In this document: positions 1 to 5,627 of the stretch, one piece after another | How the letters are laid out: every line of letters begins with the position of its first letter | Numbering within the stretch: position 1 is the stretch's first letter | NCBI GenBank assembly: GCA_946633495.1 | Contig: CAMPAX010000161.1 | Span: 1 to 5,627, forward strand | Reading direction: 5' to 3' | DNA length: 5,627 bases | DNA from: an uncultured Lachnospiraceae bacterium | GTDB lineage: Bacteria > Bacillota > Clostridia > Lachnospirales > Lachnospiraceae | Translations under genes and position numbers: made by a program | The notes under the pieces: generated by a model | The model's input: only the letters and a program-made list of their open reading frames with translations | Told to the model about the DNA's origin: nothing | Database searches by the model: none

Positions 1-29
1 TTGTCATCCTGAGCGAAGCGAAGGATCTT
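1..29. repeat. Dispersed intergenic repeat, imperfect inverted repeat (possibly cut by window edge)
   Basis: The segment has ATCCT arms (6-10) matched by AGGAT (22-26), enclosing a tandem GCGAA-GCGAA (13-22). I recognise this general pattern (GTCATCCTGAGCGAAGCG followed by AAGGATCT) as a short sequence recurring in intergenic DNA of many bacterial genomes, similar in size and shape to REP elements. That recognition comes from memory, not from a search. Only one copy is present here, so repetition cannot be shown within the window, and the element may extend beyond position 1. It lies upstream of the VanZ-like gene and does not overlap it. Confidence 0.5.
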
Positions 30-48
30 AAATGCGAAGGAATACAGT

Positions 49-66
49 GTCCGCGGCGCTGCGGAC
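49..66. other. Short GC-rich hairpin upstream of the VanZ-like gene
   Basis: GTCCGC (49-54) and GCGGAC (61-66) form a perfect 6-bp stem around the loop GGCGCT. No T-run follows on either strand, so it is not a standard intrinsic terminator. It could lie in the 5' untranslated region of the VanZ-like gene. Its role is unknown. Confidence 0.3.
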
Positions 67-104
67 CTGGCCGCAAATTGCAATTCACGAAACTGGAAGA
101 AGCG

Positions 105-587
105 ATGCACATTAAGAAACTGACAAAACGGAATAAGATATTTGGAATCCTGGCGATCATATGGATGGTGGTGATCTTCTGCTTCTCTGCGGCGGACGGA
201 AATGAGTCTTCGAAAACCAGCGGGTGGGTCGGGAAAATGATCGGTCACATCTTCGTGTCGGGTTTTGATGAAATGAGTGAGTCCGAGCAGGCGGCATGGG
301 CGGAAAAGATCGAATATCCCATAAGAAAAGCGGCTCATGCAACGGAGTATGCGCTGCTTGCGCTTCTGGTGTTCGGAGCGCTTCCTCTCTCCGGCTTCCA
401 AAGATATGCGGCAGCCTGGCTCTTTGCGGTATTCTATGCCGGAACAGATGAATTCCATCAGCTCTTTGTTCCGGGAAGAGCGGGGAAGCTGTTTGACGTT
501 GGAGTCGACAGCCTTGGGGCGTTGACCGGATTGCTGATTCTGGCCGGGATCCGTTGGCTCCATTATCGTAAAAACCCTCCGAAATGA
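105..587 (+). CDS. VanZ-like family membrane protein
   Basis: This is a small integral membrane protein of 160 residues, a typical size for a stand-alone VanZ-like domain. A first hydrophobic segment lies at residues about 12-29. The family core follows: KAAHATEYALLALLVF (75-90), a further membrane segment at about 100-112, and the signature TDEFHQLFVPGR (114-125) with a second conserved Asp at 131 and a Gly-rich last membrane segment (137-149). VanZ of the vanA cluster gives low-level teicoplanin resistance by an unclear mechanism, and most chromosomal homologues have no assigned function. The reading frame extends upstream to a TTG at 78, but that codon has no good ribosome binding site. 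The ATG at 105 has GGAAG (95-99) five bases ahead, so I prefer it. The stop codon lies in the loop of the terminator of the convergent neighbour. There is no link to the transport operon, and no resistance genes are in view. Confidence 0.88.
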   Translation: MHIKKLTKRNKIFGILAIIWMVVIFCFSAADGNESSKTSGWVGKMIGHIFVSGFDEMSESEQAAWAEKIEYPIRKAAHATEYALLALLVFGALPLSGFQRYAAAWLFAVFYAGTDEFHQLFVPGRAGKLFDVGVDSLGALTGLLILAGIRWLHYRKNPPK

Positions 588-598
588 TATTCGGAGGG
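570..598 (-). terminator. Intrinsic terminator of the DUF6062-family gene
   Basis: Read on the - strand, CCCTCCGAA (598-590) pairs perfectly over 9 bp with TTCGGAGGG (583-575) around a 6-nt loop, followed at once by five T residues (574-570). It begins 7 bases after the - strand stop codon. On the + strand the stem is followed by CAAAAG, so it should not act efficiently in that direction. It overlaps the last codons and stop of the convergent VanZ-like gene. Confidence 0.85.
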
Positions 599-605
599 CA
601 AAAGT

Positions 606-1331
606 CTATGATTCACTTATGATCTCGCTGTTCACCTTGGTGATGGCCCGGGGCAGTGCATCCCGGGAGTTGTTCCAGGGTTTATCCTGATTTCGGTGGT
701 CGAACTTGTCGATAAACCAGGAGGTATCGGCGTTGACACGTTCCAGATTCTCGAAGAATACTTTGTTCAGCACGGTGAGCAGTTCATCTGCTTCGTTTTT
801 CCCTAAGCGGCTGACAGCTTCTTCGTAAAGCCTTCCGTAATGGGACATGCAGAATCCTTTACAGCCCGCAACCTTGCCGCGGAAGTCTTTTTCTTTCTTC
901 CAGAGATAGAAGAAAGTATCTACATAACGATCGAAGACCGGAGTGATGCGGCTGCACACAAAGCAGGTGCTCTCCACGGTGTGGATGAGTTTACAGACAG
1001 GGGATTCTCCTGTCTTTTTTGACAGAAAGCCTCCGCGTTCACCGGGTCCCCGGTCCGCTGCGGCATGGAGATCCTTCAGCAGCTTATTCATATGGGTATT
1101 CATCATCAGAGCCAGTCCCAGCCGGTTCTTCTCGGAATACAGTCTGCGAATATGGACGGAACAAAATCCGAGTTTATCGGTCACTTCCCGATTATCATCC
1201 TCCATGTAACTGGGCCCTAAGGTGAATTCGATGGCGGAATCCTCGATCTTCTTTTTCATTTCACAAAGTGGACATTCCGAATCGCCCTCAAAAGCTTCAT
1301 TTACAGGAATTGTAAAAAGTTGTTCTGCCAT
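606..1331 (-). CDS. DUF6062-family protein with duplicated CxxC / GFCxxH motifs
   Basis: This 241-residue soluble protein resembles the DUF6062 family of Firmicutes, which has no assigned function. It contains two similar halves. The first has CPLC (20-23), the conserved GPSYMEDDNR (39-48) and GFCSVH (55-60). The second has CFVC (123-126) and GFCMSH (159-164). Each half therefore offers CxxC plus CxxH, a set of ligands that could bind one zinc ion, although metal binding is inference. A conserved-looking tail WFIDKFDHRNQDKPWNNSRD (205-224) follows. There is no signal peptide or membrane segment, so it is probably cytoplasmic. The frame continues upstream to 1364, but the ATG at 1331 has GGGAGG five bases ahead and begins the family-like MAEQLF sequence, so it is the likely start. 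It is divergent from the amino acid transport operon and ends in its own terminator. Confidence 0.8.
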   Translation of the reverse strand: MAEQLFTIPVNEAFEGDSECPLCEMKKKIEDSAIEFTLGPSYMEDDNREVTDKLGFCSVHIRRLYSEKNRLGLALMMNTHMNKLLKDLHAAADRGPGERGGFLSKKTGESPVCKLIHTVESTCFVCSRITPVFDRYVDTFFYLWKKEKDFRGKVAGCKGFCMSHYGRLYEEAVSRLGKNEADELLTVLNKVFFENLERVNADTSWFIDKFDHRNQDKPWNNSRDALPRAITKVNSEIISES

Positions 1332-1336
1332 GGCTG

Positions 1337-1342
1337 CCTCCC
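1337..1342 (-). promoter_or_regulatory. Ribosome binding site deciding the DUF6062 gene start
   Basis: GGGAGG on the - strand, five bases before the ATG at 1331. The upstream in-frame start at 1364 has no comparable site. Confidence 0.8.
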
Positions 1343-1350
1343 GGATAAAT

Positions 1351-1382
1351 GCAGTACATTGCACACGTAGTGTGCGTGCTGC
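1351..1382 (-). other. Hairpin in the probable 5' leader of the DUF6062 gene
   Basis: GCACAC (1361-1366) and GTGTGC (1370-1375) form a 6-bp stem with a 3-nt loop. Outer arms GCAG (1351-1354) and CTGC (1379-1382) can extend it across an internal loop. It sits about 20 bases upstream of the DUF6062 start codon. No T-run follows in either direction. A regulatory role is possible but not shown. Confidence 0.4.
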
Positions 1383-1391
1383 GGATCATCA

Positions 1392-1421
1392 GCCGGGGGC
1401 AAAATACTTTTTGTCCCCGGC
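1392..1421. other. Strong 13-bp inverted repeat in the divergent control region
   Basis: GCCGGGGGCAAAA (1392-1404) pairs with 1409-1421 (TTTTGTCCCCGGC) around the 4-nt loop TACT. There is one imperfect position (1399/1414): a G-U pair in a + strand RNA, a C-A mismatch in a - strand RNA. No T-run follows on either strand, so it is not a usual terminator. It may be a 5' hairpin of the - strand transcript or a DNA site. The function is unknown. Confidence 0.55.
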
Positions 1422-1452
1422 ATCACAATATATTAGTGGTATTTTTCGACAA

Positions 1453-1458
1453 TATAAT
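1453..1458 (+). promoter_or_regulatory. Candidate -10 element of the amino acid transport operon
   Basis: This is a perfect TATAAT in an AT-rich stretch (1427-1465). A start of transcription about seven bases later (near 1465) would place the leader stem (1470-1524) at the very 5' end of the mRNA. The -35 region at the usual 17-bp distance (1430-1435, ATATTA) is a poor match, so the promoter may need an activator or may be misassigned. Confidence 0.4.
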
Positions 1459-1469
1459 ATAAAATAGAA

Positions 1470-1544
1470 ATGCCTGCTTTCATTTTACACTACCGGTCTA
1501 TGGTATGCAAGCAAAGCAGAGCATATACACATTATTGAAATGTG
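1470..1544 (+). promoter_or_regulatory. Structured 5' leader upstream of the transporter operon
   Basis: The leader holds an 11-bp stem with one bulged A (1470-1480 with 1513-1524, bulge at 1520). Inside it a small stem TACC (1491-1494) / GGTA (1502-1505) can form. A separate hairpin follows, CACATT (1528-1533) / AATGTG (1539-1544), ending five bases before the ribosome binding site at 1550-1555. I do not recognise a T-box, lysine, glycine or purine riboswitch consensus. There is no T-run, so control would more likely act on translation or RNA stability. That the structure is functional is inference. Confidence 0.4.
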
Positions 1545-1548
1545 GGGA

Positions 1549-1555
1549 AAAGGAG
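1549..1555 (+). promoter_or_regulatory. Ribosome binding site deciding the fusion protein start
   Basis: AAAGGAG, seven bases before the ATG at 1563. The longer frame from the GTG at 1542 would contain this site inside the coding region, so the GTG is not the likely start. Confidence 0.85.
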
Positions 1556-1562
1556 TTTGATT

Positions 1563-3080
1563 ATGATCAGAAGCGCAAAACGACTTCTGGTCCTCTGCCT
1601 GATGATCCTCGGGATGCTGGGACTTTCATCCTGCGGGAGTTCGGATATTCCGCCGAACCGTGTCTTCACGACAGATGATCTGGAAGGAAAAGTCATCGGT
1701 GTCCAACTGGGAACTACGGGTGACATTTATGCCGCAGACCTTGAGGCGGGAGAGAATACCACTACCCGTGTGGAAAGGTACAATAAGGGAGCCGATGCCG
1801 TGTCTTCTTTGAAGCAGGGCAAGATCGACTGTGTGATCATTGATGAACAGCCGGCGAAGGCTTTCGTTCGCCAGAATCCGGAGCTTCGGATCCTGGAGGA
1901 AGAGTTTACTCTGGAAGAGTATGCGGCTGTGATCGCAAAGGAAAATACGGATCTTCTGATCAGTGTGAATCAGGCGCTGGATGAACTGCGCAAAGACGGG
2001 ACTCTGAAGAAGATCATTGACAATTACATTCCCGATGAGGAAACCGGAGAAAAGATTCCTTTTACCTACGAACAGAAGGTGAAGACCGGAGATAAGCTGG
2101 TCATGGCAACCAATGCTCAGTTCCCTCCGTATGAGTTCTATGAAGACGGGAATATCGTGGGGATCGATGTGGAGATCGGACGTGCCATCGCAGACCGGGT
2201 AGGACGGGTGCTGGTGATCGATGACATTGAGTTTGATGCGATCATCAGCTCGGTAAGCTCCGGCAAAGCGGATATCGGTCTTGCGGGCTTTACTGTAACG
2301 GATGAGAGAAGTCAGCAGATCAATTTCTCTGATCCCTATACCACTTCCAAACAGGTGATCCTCGTACGTGACGATGAGGCGATCAAAGAATCTCAGAGCT
2401 TCGGAACAAAGCTGTATAATAACTTTGTTAAGGAAGGCCGTTGGAAATTCCTGGCACAGGGTCTTCTGAATACCATTATCATCACCATTCTGGCGATCCT
2501 GATCGGTGTGATCATGGGATTCCTCATGGCTCTGGTCCGCGTGGCTCACGATAAGAACGGAAATCATAAGATACTGAACTTCTTTGTGAAGGTGTATGTA
2601 ACCGTTATCCGGGGAACACCGATGATGATCCAGCTGCTCATCATTTACTATGTGATCTTTTCATCGGTGGATGTCAGCAAACTTCTTGTGGCCATCGTGG
2701 CATTCGGGCTGAACTCATCGGCTTATCTTTGTGAGGTCATTCGTTCCGGTATCATGTCCATCGATGAGGGGCAGTTTGAGGCGGCGAAGAGTCTTGGTCT
2801 CGGTTATCAGGTCATGATGAAGAGTATCATTCTTCCCCAGGCTTTGAAGAATGTTCTTCCGGCTATCGGAAATGAGTTTATCGCCCTTCTGAAGGAGACC
2901 TCCATCGCCGGATATATTGGTCTTCAGGATCTGACACGTGGCGGCGATATCATTCGGAGTCTTACTTACGAGCCGTATCTGCCGCTGATCACGGTGGCGA
3001 TCGTATATCTGGTGCTTGTACTGCTTCTTACATCCCTGGTGTCCTGGATGGAGAGGAGGTTGAAGAAGAATGAGCGATAA
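1563..3080 (+). CDS. Polar amino acid ABC transporter: lipoprotein-type substrate-binding domain (permuted order) fused to permease
   Basis: This 505-residue fusion binds an amino acid outside the cell and forms the membrane channel. Residues 1-24 are a lipoprotein signal with lipobox LSSC (Cys24). Residues about 37-156 match the C-terminal half of a type-II binding protein: DLEGKVIGVQLGTTGD (39-54), CVIID (90-94, Asp94 at the usual amino-group ligand position) and the closing helices to DNYI (153-156). After a linker, residues about 177-270 match the N-terminal half: KLVMATNAQFPPYEF (178-192), GIDVEIG (200-206) and AGFTVTDER (241-249, Arg249 at the usual carboxylate ligand). The permease (about 280-500) has about five membrane segments, RGTPMMIQ (350-357) and an EAA loop (about 403-433). 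Polar amino acids are the likely substrate class; the exact one cannot be read. The length fits one binding domain, unlike GlnP fusions with two. The ATPase gene overlaps its 3' end. Confidence 0.93.
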   Translation: MIRSAKRLLVLCLMILGMLGLSSCGSSDIPPNRVFTTDDLEGKVIGVQLGTTGDIYAADLEAGENTTTRVERYNKGADAVSSLKQGKIDCVIIDEQPAKAFVRQNPELRILEEEFTLEEYAAVIAKENTDLLISVNQALDELRKDGTLKKIIDNYIPDEETGEKIPFTYEQKVKTGDKLVMATNAQFPPYEFYEDGNIVGIDVEIGRAIADRVGRVLVIDDIEFDAIISSVSSGKADIGLAGFTVTDERSQQINFSDPYTTSKQVILVRDDEAIKESQSFGTKLYNNFVKEGRWKFLAQGLLNTIIITILAILIGVIMGFLMALVRVAHDKNGNHKILNFFVKVYVTVIRGTPMMIQLLIIYYVIFSSVDVSKLLVAIVAFGLNSSAYLCEVIRSGIMSIDEGQFEAAKSLGLGYQVMMKSIILPQALKNVLPAIGNEFIALLKETSIAGYIGLQDLTRGGDIIRSLTYEPYLPLITVAIVYLVLVLLLTSLVSWMERRLKKNER

Positions 3081-3888
3081 AATGAAATTGAATGCTGAGA
3101 GTATCCCGGAAACGGAAGCTCCGGAGAGTACCGGCTCTATTGCGGAGGAAGGGGATATCCTGATCTCGGTCAGGGATCTGCATAAATCATTTGAAGGAAA
3201 TCATATCCTGAAGGGGATCGATCTGGACATCCGTAAAGGAGAGGTTATCTCCATCATCGGACCCTCCGGCTGCGGTAAATCCACATTTATCCGATCGCTG
3301 AATCTTCTGGAGACTCCGGACAGCGGAAGCATCGTCTTTGAGGGGAAGGAACTGACGGGAAAGAAACCTGCGGAACAGAACAAGATCCGTGAACGGATCG
3401 GAATGGTGTTCCAGCAGTTTAATCTGTTTAAGAATATGACGGTGTTGGAGAATCTTACGCTTGCACCGGTCAAGCTGGGTGTGATGGACAGAGAGGCAGC
3501 GGCAAAGGAAGCTGCACATCTGCTGGACCGTGTTGGTCTGGCGGATAAGGCGAATCAATATCCGGCACAGCTTTCCGGCGGACAGCAGCAGCGTGTGGCC
3601 ATAGCAAGATCTCTGGCCATGAAGCCGGACGTTATGCTCTTTGATGAGCCGACATCAGCGCTCGATCCGGAAATGGTGGGCGAGGTCCTGAAGATCATGA
3701 AGAATCTGGCGCAGGAAGGGATGACCATGGTGGTGGTAACTCATGAGATGGGATTCGCCATGGGGGTATCCACCCGAGTCCTCTTTATCGACGAAGGTGT
3801 GATCAAAGAAGATGCACCGCCGGATCAGCTTTTCGCGAATCCGCAGAACCCGCGGCTGAAAGAATTTCTGGGCAAGATGCTGCGGTAG
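3070..3888 (+). CDS. Polar amino acid ABC transporter ATP-binding protein (GlnQ/ArtP type)
   Basis: This 272-residue cytoplasmic ATPase powers the adjacent permease. The motifs are complete: Walker A GPSGCGKST (64-72), Q-loop in VFQQFNLF (113-120), signature LSGGQQQR (168-175), Walker B VMLFDEP (188-194) with catalytic Glu193, D-loop SALD (196-199) and switch His225. These patterns and the ending PQNPRLKEFL are typical of the amino acid uptake branch. The ATG at 3070 overlaps the permease stop by 11 bases, which suggests translational coupling; AGGAGG (3054-3059) lies ten bases ahead. A second ATG at 3082 is possible. The ABC domain begins near residue 30, so the protein carries an extra acidic N-terminal stretch of about 29 residues compared with usual family members of about 240. 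No other odd feature is seen. Confidence 0.95.
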   Translation: MSDKMKLNAESIPETEAPESTGSIAEEGDILISVRDLHKSFEGNHILKGIDLDIRKGEVISIIGPSGCGKSTFIRSLNLLETPDSGSIVFEGKELTGKKPAEQNKIRERIGMVFQQFNLFKNMTVLENLTLAPVKLGVMDREAAAKEAAHLLDRVGLADKANQYPAQLSGGQQQRVAIARSLAMKPDVMLFDEPTSALDPEMVGEVLKIMKNLAQEGMTMVVVTHEMGFAMGVSTRVLFIDEGVIKEDAPPDQLFANPQNPRLKEFLGKMLR

Positions 3889-3927
3889 AGGTCTGCAAAG
3901 TATAGAGCATATCAGATTGTTGGAAAA

Positions 3928-3933
3928 GAGGGG
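3928..3933 (+). promoter_or_regulatory. Ribosome binding site deciding the NhaC-family gene start
   Basis: GAGGGG lies four bases before the ATG at 3938. The frame is open upstream to a TTG at 3917, but that would put this site inside the coding region, so the ATG is preferred. Confidence 0.7.
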
Positions 3934-3937
3934 AAAA

Positions 3938-5623
3938 ATGAATAAGGCACGTGTAAAGAAGAATATAGCGATCACTTTGATCCTTCTGGCTGTGATCGGT
4001 CTCATCATCTACACACTCTGCACAGAGCTGGTGGTCGGAGACGATTATCAGAGCAAATTTTATGCTACATGGGTAGCGTTGCTCCCGCCGCTCATCGCCA
4101 TCGTTCTTGCGCTGGTAACAAAAGAAGTGTATTTGTCTTTGCTCATCGGAGCGGTCACGGGTGCACTTCTGTATGCAAACTTTGATCTGGAATTTGCGTT
4201 TAATACCATGCTCTTCGGAACGGATTCTGACGGCGATGCCGCAGGTCTGATCCCGAAGATCGCGAATTCCTGGAACGCCGGTATCCTCGTGTTCCTGGTG
4301 CTTTTGGGTATTCTGGTAGCCCTGATGAACAGGGCCGGCGGTTCCTCCGCTTTCGGTCGCTGGGCTTCCGCGCATATCAAGACGCGGATCGGGGCACAGC
4401 TGGCAACTATTGCACTTGGTATACTGATCTTTGTGGACGATTATTTCAACTGCCTGACGGTGGGAAGTGTTATGCGTCCGGTGACGGACGGGCACAAGGT
4501 GTCCCGTGCGAAGCTGGCATATCTGATCGATGCAACGGCTGCGCCGATCTGTATCATCGCTCCCATCAGTTCCTGGGCGGCGGCGGTTACCTCCTCCGTT
4601 CCGGATGATGCAGGGATCAACGGATTTCAGACATTTCTGAAGACGATTCCCTATAACTTCTATGCGCTCCTGACCATCATCATGATGATCTATATTACCG
4701 TACGTCGTCTGGATTACGGACCGATGAAGAAGCATGAGCTGAATGCCCTGAAGGGCGATCTCTTCACTAGCGGTCGGGTTTCCGAAGTAGAAGAGGACCA
4801 GCCGAATCCGAAGGGCTGTGTGCTGGATCTGGTACTTCCGGTGGTGGTTCTGATCGGCAGCTGTGTCATGGGTATGGTCTACACCGGCGGTTTCTTTGAA
4901 GGAGAGAGCTTTATCGATGCATTTGCAAATGCAGACGCATCCGTGGGTCTGGTGTTTGGTGCGTTCATCACTTTGGTCTTCACGTTTTTTTATTACATGT
5001 ATCGCGATGTTATCACCTTTAAGGAGTTTGCGGCCTGCATCCCGAAAGGCTTTGTGGCCATGGTAGCACCGATCCTGATCCTGGCTTTGGCATGGACCCT
5101 GTCCGGCATGACAAATCTGCTGGGCGCAAAGATTTTTGTGGCTGATATGGTGGGCAGCTCTGCGGGAGCCCTGCAGGCATTCCTTCCGGCGGTTATCTTC
5201 CTGGTGGCTTTGGGATTGGCATTTGCAACCGGAACCTCCTGGGGAACCTTTGGAATCCTGATCCCCATCGTTTTAGGTGTGTTCGATCACGGAACCATGA
5301 TGGTAATGTGTATCGCGGCCTGCCTGGCAGGTGCGGTCTGCGGCGACCACTGCTCACCGATCTCCGATACCACCATCATGGCATCGGCGGGGGCGCAGTC
5401 GAATCACGTGGATCATGTATCCACGCAGCTTCCGTATGCACTTACCGTAGCTGCCGTTTCGGCGGTGACCTATATCGTTTCCGGTCTGTTGGAGTGGTTC
5501 TGGGAGCTCGGCTGGCTCGCACTTCCCATAGGGATTATATTGATGCTCGGCACGCTGATCGTGATCGAGCATTTCGCCGGAAGAGAGCCGGCGGATGCGG
5601 TTAAGACAGAGTCAGACAAATAA
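3938..5623 (+). CDS. NhaC-family Na+/H+ antiporter or related amino/organic acid transporter
   Basis: This is a 561-residue multi-pass membrane protein with a short cytoplasmic-type N-terminus (MNKARVKKN) and many hydrophobic segments (about 10-28, 43-60, 64-80, 114-130, 151-166, 196-218, 240-255, 296-315, 335-353, 370-390, 411-430, 436-466, 500-517 and 525-543). NhaC-family signatures are present: FVDDYFNCLTVGSVMRPVTD (165-184), GTSWGTFGILIPI (432-444) and GDHCSPISDTT (469-479). An acidic loop lies at about 258-292. NhaC proteins exchange Na+ for H+, but the family also contains carriers such as the malate/lactate antiporter MleN and members predicted to carry methionine or lysine. The gene follows an amino acid ABC system after 49 bases with no terminator, so it is probably co-transcribed and amino acid transport is a fair alternative. 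The stop is four bases from the window edge; a GTG at 5624 could begin another gene, but this cannot be judged. Confidence 0.9.
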   Translation: MNKARVKKNIAITLILLAVIGLIIYTLCTELVVGDDYQSKFYATWVALLPPLIAIVLALVTKEVYLSLLIGAVTGALLYANFDLEFAFNTMLFGTDSDGDAAGLIPKIANSWNAGILVFLVLLGILVALMNRAGGSSAFGRWASAHIKTRIGAQLATIALGILIFVDDYFNCLTVGSVMRPVTDGHKVSRAKLAYLIDATAAPICIIAPISSWAAAVTSSVPDDAGINGFQTFLKTIPYNFYALLTIIMMIYITVRRLDYGPMKKHELNALKGDLFTSGRVSEVEEDQPNPKGCVLDLVLPVVVLIGSCVMGMVYTGGFFEGESFIDAFANADASVGLVFGAFITLVFTFFYYMYRDVITFKEFAACIPKGFVAMVAPILILALAWTLSGMTNLLGAKIFVADMVGSSAGALQAFLPAVIFLVALGLAFATGTSWGTFGILIPIVLGVFDHGTMMVMCIAACLAGAVCGDHCSPISDTTIMASAGAQSNHVDHVSTQLPYALTVAAVSAVTYIVSGLLEWFWELGWLALPIGIILMLGTLIVIEHFAGREPADAVKTESDK

Positions 5624-5627
5624 GTGA

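Noticed and set aside
1392..1421. The 13-bp hairpin as an intrinsic terminator
   Set aside because: No T-run follows on either strand, and no gene ends next to it.
1484..1509. Alternative + strand promoter TTTACA with TATGCA
   Set aside because: The spacing is only 14 bases and the -10 match is weak. The TATAAT at 1453-1458 is better and places the start at the base of the leader stem.
1465..1562. T-box or a known amino acid riboswitch in the leader
   Set aside because: The T-box conserved sequence (AGGGUGGNACCGCG type) and other familiar riboswitch cores are absent, and the leader is short.
1563..2400. Tandem complete binding domains as in GlnP
   Set aside because: Only about 240 residues precede the permease, enough for one domain, and each part matches a different half of the fold.
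1626..2567. Long 313-codon open frame on the - strand within the fusion gene
   Set aside because: It lies wholly opposite a gene with clear family motifs, and its translation is rich in His, Arg and Ile with no recognisable domain. It is a shadow frame.
3889..3937. Terminator between the ATPase and NhaC-family genes
   Set aside because: No stable stem followed by T residues is present in the 49-base gap.
3803..4735. Long 310-codon open frame on the - strand across the ATPase/NhaC junction
   Set aside because: It is antisense to two well-supported genes, has an unnatural composition (many His, Gln, Arg, Asp) and no family motif.

Overview
The window fits a Gram-positive, low-to-mid GC member of the Clostridia, perhaps close to Lachnospiraceae. 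The signs are strong purine-rich ribosome binding sites (GGGAGG, AAAGGAG), a DUF6062-type protein, a lipoprotein-type substrate-binding/permease fusion and a VanZ-like membrane protein. The exact taxon cannot be read from the sequence.

Layout. Positions 1-77 begin with a short imperfect inverted repeat of a dispersed-repeat type. A small VanZ-family membrane protein follows on the + strand (105-587). It converges on a DUF6062-family protein on the - strand (606-1331), and a terminator serving the - strand gene lies between and across the two 3' ends (570-598). Positions 1332-1562 form a divergent control region with two hairpins on the DUF6062 side, an AT-rich core with a perfect TATAAT, and a structured leader of about 100 nt on the + side. 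A + strand operon then runs to the right edge: a substrate-binding/permease fusion of a polar amino acid ABC transporter (1563-3080), its ATPase (3070-3888, overlapping by 11 nt) and an NhaC-family antiporter (3938-5623, after a 49-nt gap without a terminator).

The three operon genes form an amino acid uptake module. The fusion protein binds the substrate outside the cell and forms the membrane channel, the ATPase drives import, and the NhaC-family protein either handles Na+/H+ or carries an amino acid or organic acid itself. The most striking point is the domain order of the fusion. Its extracellular part holds the C-terminal half of a type-II binding protein (residues about 37-156) followed by the N-terminal half (about 177-270), then the permease. 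There is only one domain's worth of sequence, so this looks like a circularly permuted receptor fused to its channel, rather than the one or two normally ordered domains of GlnP-type fusions.
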